DNA of 64,000 nucleotides. It comes from Schistocephalus solidus (lineage: Eukaryota > Platyhelminthes > Cestoda > Diphyllobothriidea > Diphyllobothriidae). Location of the stretch: NCBI GenBank assembly GCA_017591395.1, contig WEDG01005637.1:62001-126000 (forward strand). Direction: 5' to 3'. Shown in pieces: positions 10,764-21,351 of the stretch. Made by a program: the position numbers and the translations under genes. Numbering within the stretch: the first letter of the stretch is position 1; every line of letters begins with the position of its first letter. A model generated the notes under the pieces. It had not been told where the DNA came from, did not search any database, and worked only from the letters and a program-made list of their open reading frames with translations.

Positions 10764-11375
10764 AAGGGAACGAACGTTCCAGGCTGCTAGTGTGAATGGA
10801 CTCACCCGAGCAGCCTGGAGGGTATGGCGATTGGGATGGGGACGAGGGGTATTGTTGTTTGTTTGAGTTTTATGACCGCATATTTTTTGATCTGCGAGCC
10901 GTGGCTGGTTGCAGAAGACTTGAGACCCAGCATTTGTTTAGGGCACCTTTTCTAGCCCCTTCCTCCGCGAGGAGGCAAGCAGTGCAGTCCCGGAATAGGG
11001 CTGCTCGGACATCCCAGACGGCTGCCGAACTCCACTATGGGTAACGGTTTTGTTTTAGTGGGAGAACGACCTGAGTTAGCCTGGGCCGCCTACGGGGTTG
11101 CTGTCACCCCAACCGTAGGTCTTTTTGAGAGGAGGGGAGGTGGGAAGTTCGGGAGTCAGACATCCCGGGTGTCGAGGCACACACAACACCAGAGACCCTC
11201 ACCTGGTTTAGCCTGCCGGTCATGACGTTTGCCCGGGGTGTGGTCGCTGGGAAGAACCCAACTTCGAGGAGCCACAGGTGAGAGTTGGGTACCAGTTAGA
11301 GGCGGCCACAGGAGCATTCACCACCTGTACGAGACAAATGGAGCAACCAAATGCTATCTGCGTGGTGCTACCCCT
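10764..11375 (-). promoter_or_regulatory. LINE copy 1, 5' region (putative internal promoter)
   Basis: About 600 bp before the endonuclease frame, conserved with 28166-28753 of copy 2 (for example the GCCTCCTCGCGGAGGAAGGG palindrome and CAAATGCTGG). Non-LTR elements usually carry their promoter here. I see no specific motif that proves it. Confidence 0.4.
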
Positions 11376-11431
11376 AACTAGTACCCCTACACCCTGAGCT
11401 CAACCCTAATAACGCCCACACCCGCACACAC

Positions 11432-11652
11432 CTTGAGGTAGAAGCAAAAGACGTTCGACCGACTCGGCATTGAGAGCAAAAGAGCAGACCATCGATCGCC
11501 TCCGGACGATAGTAGGAGGATAAGCTGGCAGCTAGGGAAGTGGAGCCACGTTGAGCCACATCCAGAGAGAGATCAAGGAAGGGATCCACGGTAGAGTAAC
11601 GATGATCGCAGCCGTGGTATGAGATGACAGACTCAAGATCCCCAAAAAACAC
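11432..11652 (-). CDS. Ubiquitin-specific protease (USP) exon fragment
   Basis: A 221 bp minus-strand exon bounded by a fair acceptor (TTCATCAG|GTG) and a donor (CTCAAG|GTGTGTGC). It encodes about 73 residues of a USP catalytic domain: FFGDLESVIS, the hallmark DPFLDLSLDV, the RPEAIDG segment and FCSQCR, which is half of the zinc-binding finger. The upstream Cys pair is altered (SYHGC), so zinc binding may be weakened. USPs remove ubiquitin from proteins; this part lies between the Cys box and the His box. No other exon of the gene was found: LINE copy 1 starts ~60 bp downstream and Penelope-like DNA abuts the acceptor. It may be a real exon in a TE-filled gene or an isolated fragment. Confidence 0.65.
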
Positions 11653-11655
11653 CTG

Positions 11656-12560
11656 ATGAACTATGCAAGAACTAATTCAACCGACGATGCTAACCAAACA
11701 ATGCGCCAGAAAATCACGTCCTTGCTGATCATGAATCGGTCCACCAATAGCATTTTGCTCACGGCAATCAAAGCGAGGAACAAATTAAAAATGTACAAGG
11801 ACCTGACTGTGCTATCAGTCGATAGAGGGAGAGCAACCGTCGTGATGGACCGCATCTAGTACCATGGGAAGGCGCAAGCCCACTTCGGCGACCAACAGTC
11901 GGACAACTCTATACATTCTTCACAGGACAAATCGATAATCGATCAACTAACTGGACTCCTGAACCGACTCCGACGCAACGATTCGATATCGCTCAACGAA
12001 CGGCCACAGAAGAAACCAAATGATATGCCAGCAGCCCGGTTCTACCGATTTCCCAAAAGCCACAAGTCAAGAAGTTCCTTTTCGGTCACTCGTTGCTTTA
12101 AAAAGCAGCTACACCTACAGTATGTTCAAATTGATGGCCGGAAAACTAAATTTTCACCAAGAGAACCTACATAAATTGAGCTTCCCAAGTCTTCGTCAAA
12201 ATCTGGAAAAAACTTTCCTACCTGATCGAATTATGGCAACATTGGACGTGTTTTCATGATTCATATCTATTCCAAAAGACCTGACGCGTGACATGAGATG
12301 CAACCGGCTCGAAATGAGCGAACCTCTAAAAACTGTGCATGTCATGCAAAATTTTGCATTCTGCCAGCGAACCTTTTTTTTACCTTCAATGGCAGAACAT
12401 ATAAGTGGATCAAAGGAAGCTCAATGGGTTCCCAACATCCAACCTAGTTAGAGAACTGGTCTTATAGGTGCTGGAAAAGGCTGCTTTCAACCACGACAAA
12501 CCGGAGTTCTGGCACCGATACAGGGATGACACGATCATTATAACTGAGAGTAACAGACTA
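11656..12560 (+). pseudogene. Penelope-like reverse transcriptase remnant
   Basis: Telomerase-related RT of the Penelope class. The first ~67 codons are open and end in GRATVVMDRI, a conserved block of this RT family. Farther on, reading frames alternate through several stops. The GSSMGS and YRDDT motifs correspond to the conserved (T)PMGS and Y(V)DD boxes. The catalytic Asp pair is still readable, but the frame cannot be translated as one protein. Confidence 0.75.
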
Positions 12561-13059
12561 TCAGTCTCTTAAGACCTGCTTAATAGCATCTTACTTGCAT
12601 ACAGTTCATCAAGGAAGAAGAGATTTCTGGACAGTTGCCTTTTATTGACTTCATTGTCACAAGTAGACCCAATGGGGGACTCAACACCACGGTAGATAGA
12701 AAGGCGAGTCCTCAACCATCACAGCCACCACCTGTTGGCCCATAATTTTGGCTGTGTTAGAGAGCTCTTAAAAAGGGAAAAACGCATCGTATTGAGCCAG
12801 AAGGACGAGTACGAGAACTACGGCATCTTCGCGATTAACTGGCATGGAATTTATACTCAAAATATTGCATCAACTGCAGCATCCGTACACACCCACGGGG
12901 AACAAACGGAGGAGGGCCACCAACACTCTGATACTCGCTGCCGTATGTGTCTAAAGGCACGCAGCGTATTACCACCGAGTTCGGTGTGGGTATCGCCCAT
13001 CGTCCGACAGCTTCCATGCCTAACAGAATCATGAAAATGAACGAAGGAATAGACGCAAG

Positions 13060-13345
13060 GGAGCAACCTGGTGTACTTTATCGACTCCCATGCCGTAACT
13101 GTCTTCGCTACTAAAAAGGCTCAACTGGAAGATGACTCTGCTCGCGAATAATTCAGCACAAAAAGGCGGTTCGGAGAAGTGGCCCACTCTCTCAACTCGC
13201 TACTCACACCCCTAGAGGAGGGCCACAAATAAAACTTCACGAGCATGTGGATATTGGCGTGAGCCATCAATAAGACGGGGCGGGAACTGCTGAAGGTCCG
13301 GGTGCTCGACACCAATTTGATCAACAAAAATGATTTTATTCCCCC
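13060..13345 (+). pseudogene. Penelope-like GIY-YIG endonuclease remnant
   Basis: Frame pieces reading GVLYRLPCRNC, then an STGR block, then RIIQHKKAVRRS match the GIY-YIG endonuclease order of Penelope-like elements (GVxYxIPCxxC, YxGxTGR, RxxxHKxAV). Later codons in another frame read INKTGRELL and DTNLINKNDF, the C-terminal part of this domain. At least one frameshift and several stops break it. Confidence 0.65.
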
Positions 13346-13479
13346 TGCTTTCACGCACTACGCTCATGCGACCAGGAGGCGTGATCCAATCCTAAGCCAA
13401 GGACATACGCCGTCACCACGTTGTGAGACGGCGTGGAGCCAGCCTTATCATTAACACCACCCCTCCCTCATAACCCCTT

Positions 13480-13556
13480 CCTCCTCCTCCTCCTCCCTCC
13501 CTCCCTCCCTCCTCCTCCCTCCTCCTCCTCCTCCTCCTTCTTTTTCTTCTTCTTCT

Positions 13557-13591
<35 letters not shown>

Positions 13592-13612
13592 TGCATCTTT
13601 TTCTTCTCCTTC
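13480..13612 (+). repeat. (CCT/CTT)n polypyrimidine tract
   Basis: A long pure-pyrimidine stretch within the Penelope-like 3' region, mirrored as a purine tract at 5330-5410. Its translations (poly-Ser, poly-Phe) are not genes. Confidence 0.9.
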
Positions 13613-14133
13613 TCCCCCTCCTTCCTCTAGATTTGACTAGAAAATCTGCTCATTTGTTTTTGCCTGCTGACAGTCTTGGGGGACAGTCTCCTGTATTGGA
13701 TCGGAAGCCCAGAATAATACGCCTATTGTGCCAGTGAGTGCGCGTCCATCTTCTCTTCTTTCTACCCATTCATCGATATTTTCATGGCTTGTTATTCTTC
13801 CGACTCCCCTTTCGTCTCACTCTCACCCCTACATCACACATCTACTTGTTTTTCTCCTCTCGCTTCTCTTAACCGCGTTTGTTTTCTTTATGCTTTGCAC
13901 TCCGCTCGGTTTTCATGTTCCGCGACAGAAGGTTTCGTCTGCTCTCTTTGTTTTCGGTTGGTTCCCCCTGGGTTCAGGAGGAGTTATTCTGTCGGATGAT
14001 AAGTGGAATATTAGCCCTAACTATCGGAGAGTTTCCACGGGTCTGTAGGCAATCGCGATGTTCTCGAATCACATTGAGTACAAACATAATTCAGTGGCCA
14101 GTTCCTACGAGGGAAGGGGGCATAAGAGTACCT

Positions 14134-15061
14134 CAGGTGTCAGCCAGAGTTGTATTCTGAATTCAACCCTCATGTCACAGATCAGCATTACCAGCAGCCG
14201 CCCAATGCATGAATTGCTAAGCGAGAACCGAAAGCTCCATTATCTATGAGAAGGGCTATCAGCCGGACAACAATTTGGATGCAGCAATCCTCTGCATAGA
14301 CTGCCATAAATGGGCACGACATCCTAATGAACGGTCTGGATTGTTTTAACTCACTCATCACCAGAGACAAACGAATGCTGAAGGAGCTTTTAACCTAATA
14401 TGATTCGGTTACTGTGCGACATCATGCAGGTTTTTTCGAATCGCATGGGTAATACTTCGATGCGAGCTAAGCTCTCTTGCATATATTTATAGCTCCAATG
14501 CTTTGAAAGAGCATTTCCATTGAATACCTTGTGAGTCTGTTCCGGTAGTGCTCAATTCAGGGTCAGATGCAGCTGAAGCGAAGATGGATTTGGTTAATTG
14601 TAGGATACCGAAGCACAATTAACTGTCCCAATCTCCCAGGTACCAACATGACTGCCACCTTGAAAATGTTCAAGTTCCCAAAGCTCCTAAATGATTGTTA
14701 TTCGGCTTTTGTTCTTTTAGCCAATAAGTTTTTTTCGGAAGTGCAAATCCTAAACTACCCCAACCCGTGATTAGCTGACACTTCCAAAGAATTCAGAAAT
14801 GACCATTTCAATCTCTGCATCTCCTGCAGTGAGCCTGATCTGTGAATGAGCCGTTCAGGGTAGTCTCCTCTACTCTATCACAGGCGCACCGTGTCAAAAC
14901 ACACTCAGTGCGTAAATTGAAAGAGAACTTTAAAAATGTTTTTATTCACCTCCTCCCTTCCAAAAGGCAAAAGTTTGCACGCGGCGCATAACGTTCTGTA
15001 ATGGCATCACACTTCAAATTTTTCCTTGATAGAAACTGCGCATTATAAATGAGATATATCC
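14134..15061. other. No gene seen
   Basis: No supported exon or repeat. The region is AT-rich with scattered stops in all frames. Confidence 0.45.
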
Positions 15062-15454
15062 CTACCACGCGCAACAGATTACTGACTGCATCTTGTGGGG
15101 ACCACACGGCAGCACTGGTGGTGTTATAGGATTTTTCCGTAGTCGTAGAGGCAACGATGTCATTGTCTTGACGATTCCGGGTCCCAGAAAAGGAAGAATT
15201 TCATTCTTATTCTGCCCGAACTTCTCATGAGTAGGTTCATTCAAGTTGATAACGAAGTTGGAAGCGCATTCTCCGTTATTGCAAAGGCGCACATGAAACT
15301 GAGACTCGGTATACAGGTCAGCGTCAAAACCTCTAATAATTTTACTTTTATACGGTAGGGTGCTGGGAAGAACTCCAGAAGAGGCTGGCTTTCTACTAGA
15401 TTGACTAAAACAGAATAAAGTGACTAGCAAACAGGTCGGTGTCGCCTCCCTCAT
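15062..15454 (-). CDS. Putative secreted protein exon with a PLAT/LH2-like pattern
   Basis: An ATG-initiated frame of 130 codons. The first ~20 residues (ending LLVTLFCFSQSS) look like a signal peptide. Residues about 35-105 carry a pattern like PLAT/LH2 domains: GFDADLY, FHVRLCNNGECASNF, then KFGQNKNEILPFLGPGI and SLPLRL. PLAT domains are beta-sandwiches that bind lipid or protein partners. The C-terminal 25 residues are less convincing, so the frame may end in intron sequence. A TTCTGTTTTAG inside the 5' part could also be a splice acceptor. The domain call is tentative. Confidence 0.35.
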   Translation of the reverse strand: MREATPTCLLVTLFCFSQSSRKPASSGVLPSTLPYKSKIIRGFDADLYTESQFHVRLCNNGECASNFVINLNEPTHEKFGQNKNEILPFLGPGIVKTMTSLPLRLRKNPITPPVLPCGPHKMQSVICCAW

Positions 15455-17164
15455 CCTGTCTATACCCCCTGATAGCCTTTCAGATGTAGCCTTCCAAAAG
15501 CAATACTCGACAATTCGTCAAGTGTCAATTAAAATATGAACAGGTAAAACATGGAAATAGCAACCCTTGATTATCGATGACATTCCGCTAAATTCAAAAG
15601 GGGCTACAGTCGAGGTTAAGGTTAGGTTCAGTGTTATGATTAGTTTTAGAACACAGGAATATGTAAGATTCTGGATTTTAGCACAAGGCCACGTATCATA
15701 CCCAATGGTATCTATTCTCGTGTGCAAACGATAAAAAAATACTCGCTTTCGCCAAAACTATGCGTATATTGAGGTATAAAGAAGCTCCTCTGGAGAGGAA
15801 GAAAAGTATCGTGCTCGTTTCGAAGTGCAGAACTGGATCGCTGAAAATCTCTTTATCAAGCGCTTGCCTTCTTGAAATTTATACTGACATAAACAAGGGA
15901 GACTGAAATGGTCACTTCCGATTTGGTTGCTGTCGTCGTCACCGGGCCAGATGACCAGGAGCTCAAAGGTGATGACACTGATCATTAGGTAAATCTTAAC
16001 ACTGCAATACTGACGGCATGCGTCCTGCCAGTTGCAATGAACTGACATTCATCGATCTACCTTTATCCAAGAAGGAAGTAAGAGCGATTGCTGTTTGTCC
16101 TTGAACTCTTGTCCAAAGTTCGCCAATGAAGTCCCGTAGGGTGAAATGAGTGCTGTTCAAGAATTTTAACCTCCTGAAGTAAACCTAAAGAGCTGACCGC
16201 TGGAGACGCCGGTCATCGGAGATGACTGAAAACGGTAGAAAACGACCTATTTCTGCAAAACTGAGGAGGAACGGATGAGATTATTTTTGGAAGGTTTGGG
16301 CTGCAGTGACTAGTGTGTTACCAGGTGGACATTGAATAAACTAATTTGAAGTTTTTTCCCCTATAGGAAGTTAAAATAGGCATTGACAGTAGAATTTATT
16401 GGAATCAGCAAAGTTCGTGATGGTTTAGCACCTGCATAACACAGATACCAAATACGAAGCACGCAGCAATTTGTGTTTGCACCAAAAATAAATGGAAAAA
16501 CAGTATGTTCATTGTTCATTGTACAGCGACTAATCAATTAAATGACAACTTAAAACCAAATATAGAAAATAGTGGGGAAAGTTAACACCCAAACGGGGGC
16601 TGAGTAAATCTAGGGTTTGAGGTTGACCGTATGGTCGAAACGGTTGCAGATATCTAGTTTCTCCCGCCTTATGTAGCCCACTTCTAATTAGCGCATGGTC
16701 CGAGTTGTTTTTGCCCAAACAAGTACTCTGAAAGCCGTTTTGGGGTTAATACAGTGACCGCTTTCTAGGAGAGGATAGAATAGTGAGAGCTTTTATATTC
16801 CTGCTTTAAAAACCATTTAGACAAATGCTCAAATGAGGTGGACGCCAAGTTCCTTTACGTTCTCCCAATTTATTAACATCTGTAAGTGCAGGTAATTCAA
16901 ATACACTCAATTATTTTCATCAAATGGTTAGTGCCTACGCTTTCATCCCCCCCCCATAAAGCAGTTAGTAGATGCTCCCCGCTCCATACGTGCGTTGTTG
17001 CCGTACTTTATTCTGCACCTGTATCACGCAATTATAATGGGAATGCGCGGATTCTAAAGTGAAATCAGAGCAGATAAGCCCATTGACATTTGCCCGATCT
17101 GCTCATAAGTTTCCTCAACAAAGGTTAACTCTTAGTAGAGGATTTTGGCAGATTTGAATAATTC
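15455..17164. other. No gene seen
   Basis: No supported gene. Around 15890-15925 a segment resembles the 3' part of the SINE at 60040-60250 (GGGAGACTG...TGGTCA.TTC), so a second SINE family has at least a fragment here. Confidence 0.4.
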
Positions 17165-17450
17165 ATTTGACCTACTTGTGAAAAATTCGGTGGCCTCGGT
17201 TGGATTCGAACCCACGCCAGCAAAGGGAAGGCTTTAGTACAGCCAACGGAGCTACAAGGCCCTACCGGGAGCCGTCAATTCAGTCAAACGTGGCTGGGTG
17301 GGTAACTTGCCCAAGGGTATTAAACTTACGGCTCCCAGTAGGGCCTCGTAGCCCAGTTGGTTAGAGCATTGGCCATACCAAAGCATTCCCCTTGCTGGCG
17401 TGGGTTCAAATCCCACCGAGGCCGCCGAGTTTTTCCCAAGTGGGTCAAAC
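17165..17450. mobile_element. Head-to-head tRNA-derived SINE pair
   Basis: Two tRNA-like sequences face each other. The right one (17341-17425, plus) has a perfect 7 bp acceptor stem (GGCCTCG/CGAGGCC), a D-arm with TAGCCCAGTTGG (box A) and a T-arm GTGGG-TTCAAAT-CCCAC (box B). The left one is its diverged reverse complement (about 17192-17275). The flanks are also inverted (TTTGACCTACTTGTGAAAAA versus TTTTTCCCAAGTGGGTCAAA). The variable region is long and the anticodon arm poor, so I call it a SINE head and not a working tRNA gene. Confidence 0.65.
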
Positions 17451-17529
17451 GAAAGGTTACCTATGTCTTCTTTAAAAAGTGGAAACACCCTATGATCTCT
17501 GCGGTTTTTCGGTAGGACATCGGACCTTT

Positions 17530-17700
17530 CAGTATTACATGTGGTCTTGAACCGAATTCCCTGGGTTCCTATTCCAGTGTCCTGCCGTTAACCATAACCC
17601 TCATTGACCTAAACATCACCCTAACCATAACCCTAATTCTAACTTCCCTTGAATTTGAGGCAAGTCTACCCGTAATACGGGGGAGATTCATATCCCCGTA
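17530..17700. repeat. CCCTAA-core foldback repeat
   Basis: Contains an imperfect ACCCTAACC-like core (17585-17640) next to the TTGAATTTGAGGCAAG arm characteristic of the small foldback family seen at 24530, 25645, 26565, 46245, 48150, 50815 and 51350. Confidence 0.5.
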
Positions 17701-18710
17701 GCCAGTCAATTTTTTTCCCTGAACGAGTAAGTGGCCTCAGTGCTGTTTTCCACCTCGCTGCAGTCTTGCAATGATGCCCATGTAACCACGGAAGAAGTCT
17801 GGTTCGGAGAACGTATGTCATCCAGTATTCATTTTCGGGCCTCAAGACATGAAAACCCCCATCTCTAGCGCAATTGTAGCTCACAAATTTGACAGTGGCC
17901 GTCAACCAAGCATTCCGAGTCGTCTAGAAAGCTCCTGCACTAGCGGATGCCTGGGACGGCAGAGGCGGTGGCCATCTGACTAGCCAACCCAGCCTCCTGC
18001 TCTCAGAAGGCATTTATGCAGGCCCTCAAACCCCCTGACCCACGTTTTTACGCCGACGAACAAGAGACGGAGATGACTGTCTGGCTCCTCTTCGCCCCTC
18101 ACCAAGCCTCCTGGCAGAACTATGCTAAACTTCCCGTCAACCTGTCTGCACGCCCTCAACTCCCTCCCACACTGTTACTATTTATTGGTTGTTTTAAGTT
18201 TTATTGCTCTACGAATACTGTATTACTGTACGGGACTGAGGATTAATAATCGAAAAGGTACGTTCACCGAACCTGGCTTCCTTGCTGTTTTTACTTCCCT
18301 TATATACTGATTTGACGAATAATCATTAAGTATTTTTTTACTATTTTAGGCCAACTCAATGTTTATCCTTACTTACTCCTCCGCTGCTGTTAAATGAGAC
18401 TTGCCTTCAAAGTGGTCTTACTGTTGTTGAGGCACCACTGACCTGGTATTGGAAGTTAGTTTGCACTTCCTTCATACTCAGCGTACTATGCGTTGTATTC
18501 GTGTGTATTTCTTTGTATTCGTGTCCAGAATAATCTTCCTGTCTCACTGACGCTGAGAATTAGGCTTTTGGGTGTGGTAGGCATGCTCTTCTTCTCTTTA
18601 AACTGTCCTCTTTCGGTATATGTGGTAAAATTCTGAATTTAATATCTTCTTATCTGGGCTTTAGCACACAATTTGTTATCATCTCCAATGTTATCTCCAA
18701 TGCAACGCGC
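17701..18710. other. No gene seen
   Basis: Several frames of 60-80 codons occur but none shows a motif or consistent splice sites. Confidence 0.4.
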
Positions 18711-18900
18711 GTGAAGTGTGGAGTTATTCAGCGTAATATGCTTGGCCCTCTCTTATTTTGCGTTTCTGTCAATGCTGTGCCAGGTTCATCTCAGAATTGC
18801 AGGTCTTTATGTATGCTGATGATTTGAAGTTCGCCTATCGATAAAAACCGGCAGATCGTAACATCGTGCTCGAACTTTTGAAAAACGATCTTAAAGCCTT
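18711..18900 (+). pseudogene. Fragment of a different LINE reverse transcriptase
   Basis: Two short frames side by side: KCGVIQRNMLGPLLFCVSVN, resembling the SGVPQGSVLGPLLF motif of CR1/Jockey-type RTs, and then QVFMYADDLKFAYR, the FADD-type catalytic box, one frame away. A few further codons (about 18850-18900) fit the same family. It is a short, decayed piece from a LINE distinct from the RTE-like copies, because its sequence and motif spacing differ. Confidence 0.6.
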
Positions 18901-21146
18901 AGTCTTTGCAACGGTACGATGAGGATGGTGAAGCTGGGGACTACCACCAGGGAATGGACCCTATTTTTTGGGCATACTGCAAGGACACTACTCCCTCCAT
19001 CTTCACTTTTGCTCAAAAATAAGCACCATCAAATATTTAAAGAAGGAATTCCCTCTCAGTCCGACTTGGTCTTACAGTTGTTCAGTCTGGCGGCCCTTTT
19101 TCTCCGTCGAGTGATTTCGTCAGCAGTCTGTCTGCGCAGTTTTCTTAAGACCTGCGGGGTAATTTTGTCGTAAACGTTTTTACGTAATGACGTAAGATTT
19201 TAGAAGCTGCAGTTAGTTCAAGATGCCTTTTGATGGAATTGGCTTCTGAATGTCATGCGTCAAATGTTAACCATTCCGTCTTTGAGTTGACCCGGCCTAA
19301 TGTGGTAGCTCAATATAGATTGAAATTATGGCCATTTTCTCTGCAGTGCCTCGTAAGTTGAGAGTCTTGTTCTAGCCGCCGAGTTGCTGCTTCGCGCTCC
19401 TATAGGCGAGTCTGAGATTTCCACCCGGTTTTCCCAACGTAGCTTCAGTCTCTAACACTGCAACTTCATTTGACTATGGTGAACCAACCAGGCCCAACAA
19501 CAGGTAAGCATTTCAATAAACCTGTTCCGGTGAGTTCCTCCTATTTCTCAACTTATCAGCCCGATGGCTTAACTTTGCCAATTTGAGCACATTTCCTTCC
19601 GACGTTTCGATGGAAGCTTTATCTCATTGAGCAGTATTATTTGAGAATAACTGAAGATTTCGGTTTGGAAAACCACATGGTACCTAGTATTTTCGGGATT
19701 TTTCTTTTAGTAGTGTCTTGAAGGGACATATTTTGCGTTCACAGCTAAGGTGTGCTGTCAACTACTGGGAAGCGGAGGACGTCTGCGATTGTTAGGCTTT
19801 ATAACTTCCTCATAAGCCATGTCAGGTTTGACCCGAAAATGGCCAGGAATGCCCGAGCCAAAGTCCGTCAGTCATGGTAGACTAGTTGCCCGTAATGCAT
19901 ATAGTATGTTAGAATCGTGTTTTGCCTTGTGAAGCCAAATAATTAATTTGGTTGAACGTGCTCTCAGTAACAATTCAAAACCCGATATGGTAATGGTAAT
20001 TAGGCAATTTCAGTTCGCTCCTAAGAGTAGTCAGTCCCAACATTTTAAGGGTTTCGTTTTGTACTCTACGGATCATCGTATGCGCAACTTCATATCAGAC
20101 ATTAAAATATGTTTTACTTGTTAATTTTCAAAATCGCACTCCAATATATTTATAGTTTTTCTGACGACCTCCTAGCCATCTCAGCCACGAAAAACAGTCG
20201 CCTTACCTTATCAAGTCCTATACTTAGCAATCTCCACAAATAATCAGCATCATTCGCTTCTTACACAATGCTGATCTTTTGACTCACGGTAAAAGTAATT
20301 AAGGTTTTTAAGAATTTCAATTTGATACCGGATTTTTAGCCTTAACAAATTGCTTCTCGTAAGTGCACACAAGAGTAGTCAAACATTGGAGCGAAGATTT
20401 CTTTTTCTAGTAATTATAAATTGGGGCGAATTTCCAGTCTTTTGAGGGCAATATCAGAAATGCTGACAAAAGTTTAGAATACGCCTAATAGGTGCTTAGC
20501 TAGTATCAGTGGTTGGGGTGGGATGCGTCCAGTTTCTTTTTAAAACATAAAAGGAAGTCATAGTTTCAGGTGTAAATATGGGATCGTCACTGAAATTGAA
20601 AGCATTTAAGGCAAATTTTGCCGGGAATAGTCCAACAAATCCCGTTCTGGTGAGTAAATAATTGTTTTAGATTTATTTCAGGCGACGTTTCAAAGCTCTC
20701 ATAATTAAATTCGTTCAGACTTGTAAGATGCTATTTTATATGAATAATATATTCATTTGGACTTTCTATAATTTGTAGATGCAGGATATCATTACCCAAA
20801 ATTAAGATTCGTGTAGGGATTCATTTACTTAAAATCCTGCTAGACCAAATTAAATAAGATAAGTTTCAAATTTTTGTTCATTTAATGACCATCAATTTTG
20901 TAAATATATTAGGCCAGTTATTGGAGACTTTAACATGTCCAGTGGAATCCTCCTTCTTGGCTACTGCCATTGGTGCAAGGATGTCTGTCGACAGGAGACT
21001 TTTAGACTGTCTAGTTTATCGAGTAGCATGACGCGATTTGCCTGTTCCATAGTAAATTTCGAGCAAACACACTCCAGTTCACCAAGCAGTGTTTCTACAC
21101 CAATCACCCATCAAACGCAGCACACCTCGGTGCCAAACCTATTCAG
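18901..21146. other. No gene seen
   Basis: AT-rich, with no supported exon, RNA gene or repeat boundary. It may be 3' flank or intron of the minus-strand gene that begins at 21147. Confidence 0.4.
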
Positions 21147-21351
21147 TCAATCAGAGCTGAAAGCACATTGCAACATTTCAAGGTCACCGTTCAGCATCAT
21201 GGTGTTCACTTTTGCATGGAAAATTATACGATAGCCGTAGATTTCCGATTCTATACTAATCAGATAGAATCGTGCATTCAACTGGAAGGCGACTTGTCTT
21301 GCTAAAAATCTTCGTTCTTCTTCAGAATCCAAATAGTCAAGAAGGATATTT
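21147..21351 (-). CDS. Candidate terminal exon of the unrecognised gene
   Basis: It starts after CTTACCCAG on the minus strand, is open for 68 codons and ends in TGA. Its mix of acidic, aromatic and hydrophobic residues (IESEIYGYRIIFHAKVN) looks like real protein. No AATAAA was found close downstream. It needs a phase-2 upstream exon, which the exon near 23.1 kb does not supply, so at least one exon is missing or the link is wrong. Confidence 0.4.

Larger units (their letters stand above)
5993..11375 (-). mobile_element. RTE-like LINE, full-length copy 1
   Basis: A complete non-LTR retrotransposon of about 5.4 kb on the minus strand: 5' region (11375-10760), apurinic-type endonuclease, linker, reverse transcriptase, C-terminal zinc fingers (to 6841), then a ~850 bp 3' untranslated part containing an internally duplicated ~130 bp module. 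RT features ([39 protein letters not shown]) point to the RTE clade. The frame is spoiled by only one TAG and two single-base shifts, plus a TAA near the 5' end that copy 2 also has, so this insertion is fairly recent. It lies inside older Penelope-like DNA. Confidence 0.9.
11656..14133 (+). mobile_element. Penelope-like retroelement (decayed)
   Basis: A plus-strand Penelope-like element, 5'-truncated and broken by many stops and shifts. Recognisable parts in order: an N-terminal RT block (VLSVDRGRATVVMD, about 11800-11850), ARFYRFPKSHK (about 12030), an RT block with KGSSMGS (about 12410-12435), FWHRYRDDTIII (about 12505-12545, the YxDD motif), and a GIY-YIG endonuclease remnant (about 13060-13345). 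A pyrimidine (CCT/CTT) tract at 13480-13610 and a ~500 bp noncoding 3' end follow. The 3' end is repeated in inverted orientation at 4821-5583. Confidence 0.82.

Noticed and set aside
4821..14133. Treating the large inverted arms as terminal inverted repeats of a giant DNA transposon
   Set aside because: The arms are 3' ends of a Penelope-like element and the interior is mixed, with no transposase.
17341..17425. A functional tRNA gene
   Set aside because: The acceptor and T-arms pair well, but the anticodon arm is poor, the variable region is unusually long, and the unit is repeated and inverted, as expected for a SINE.
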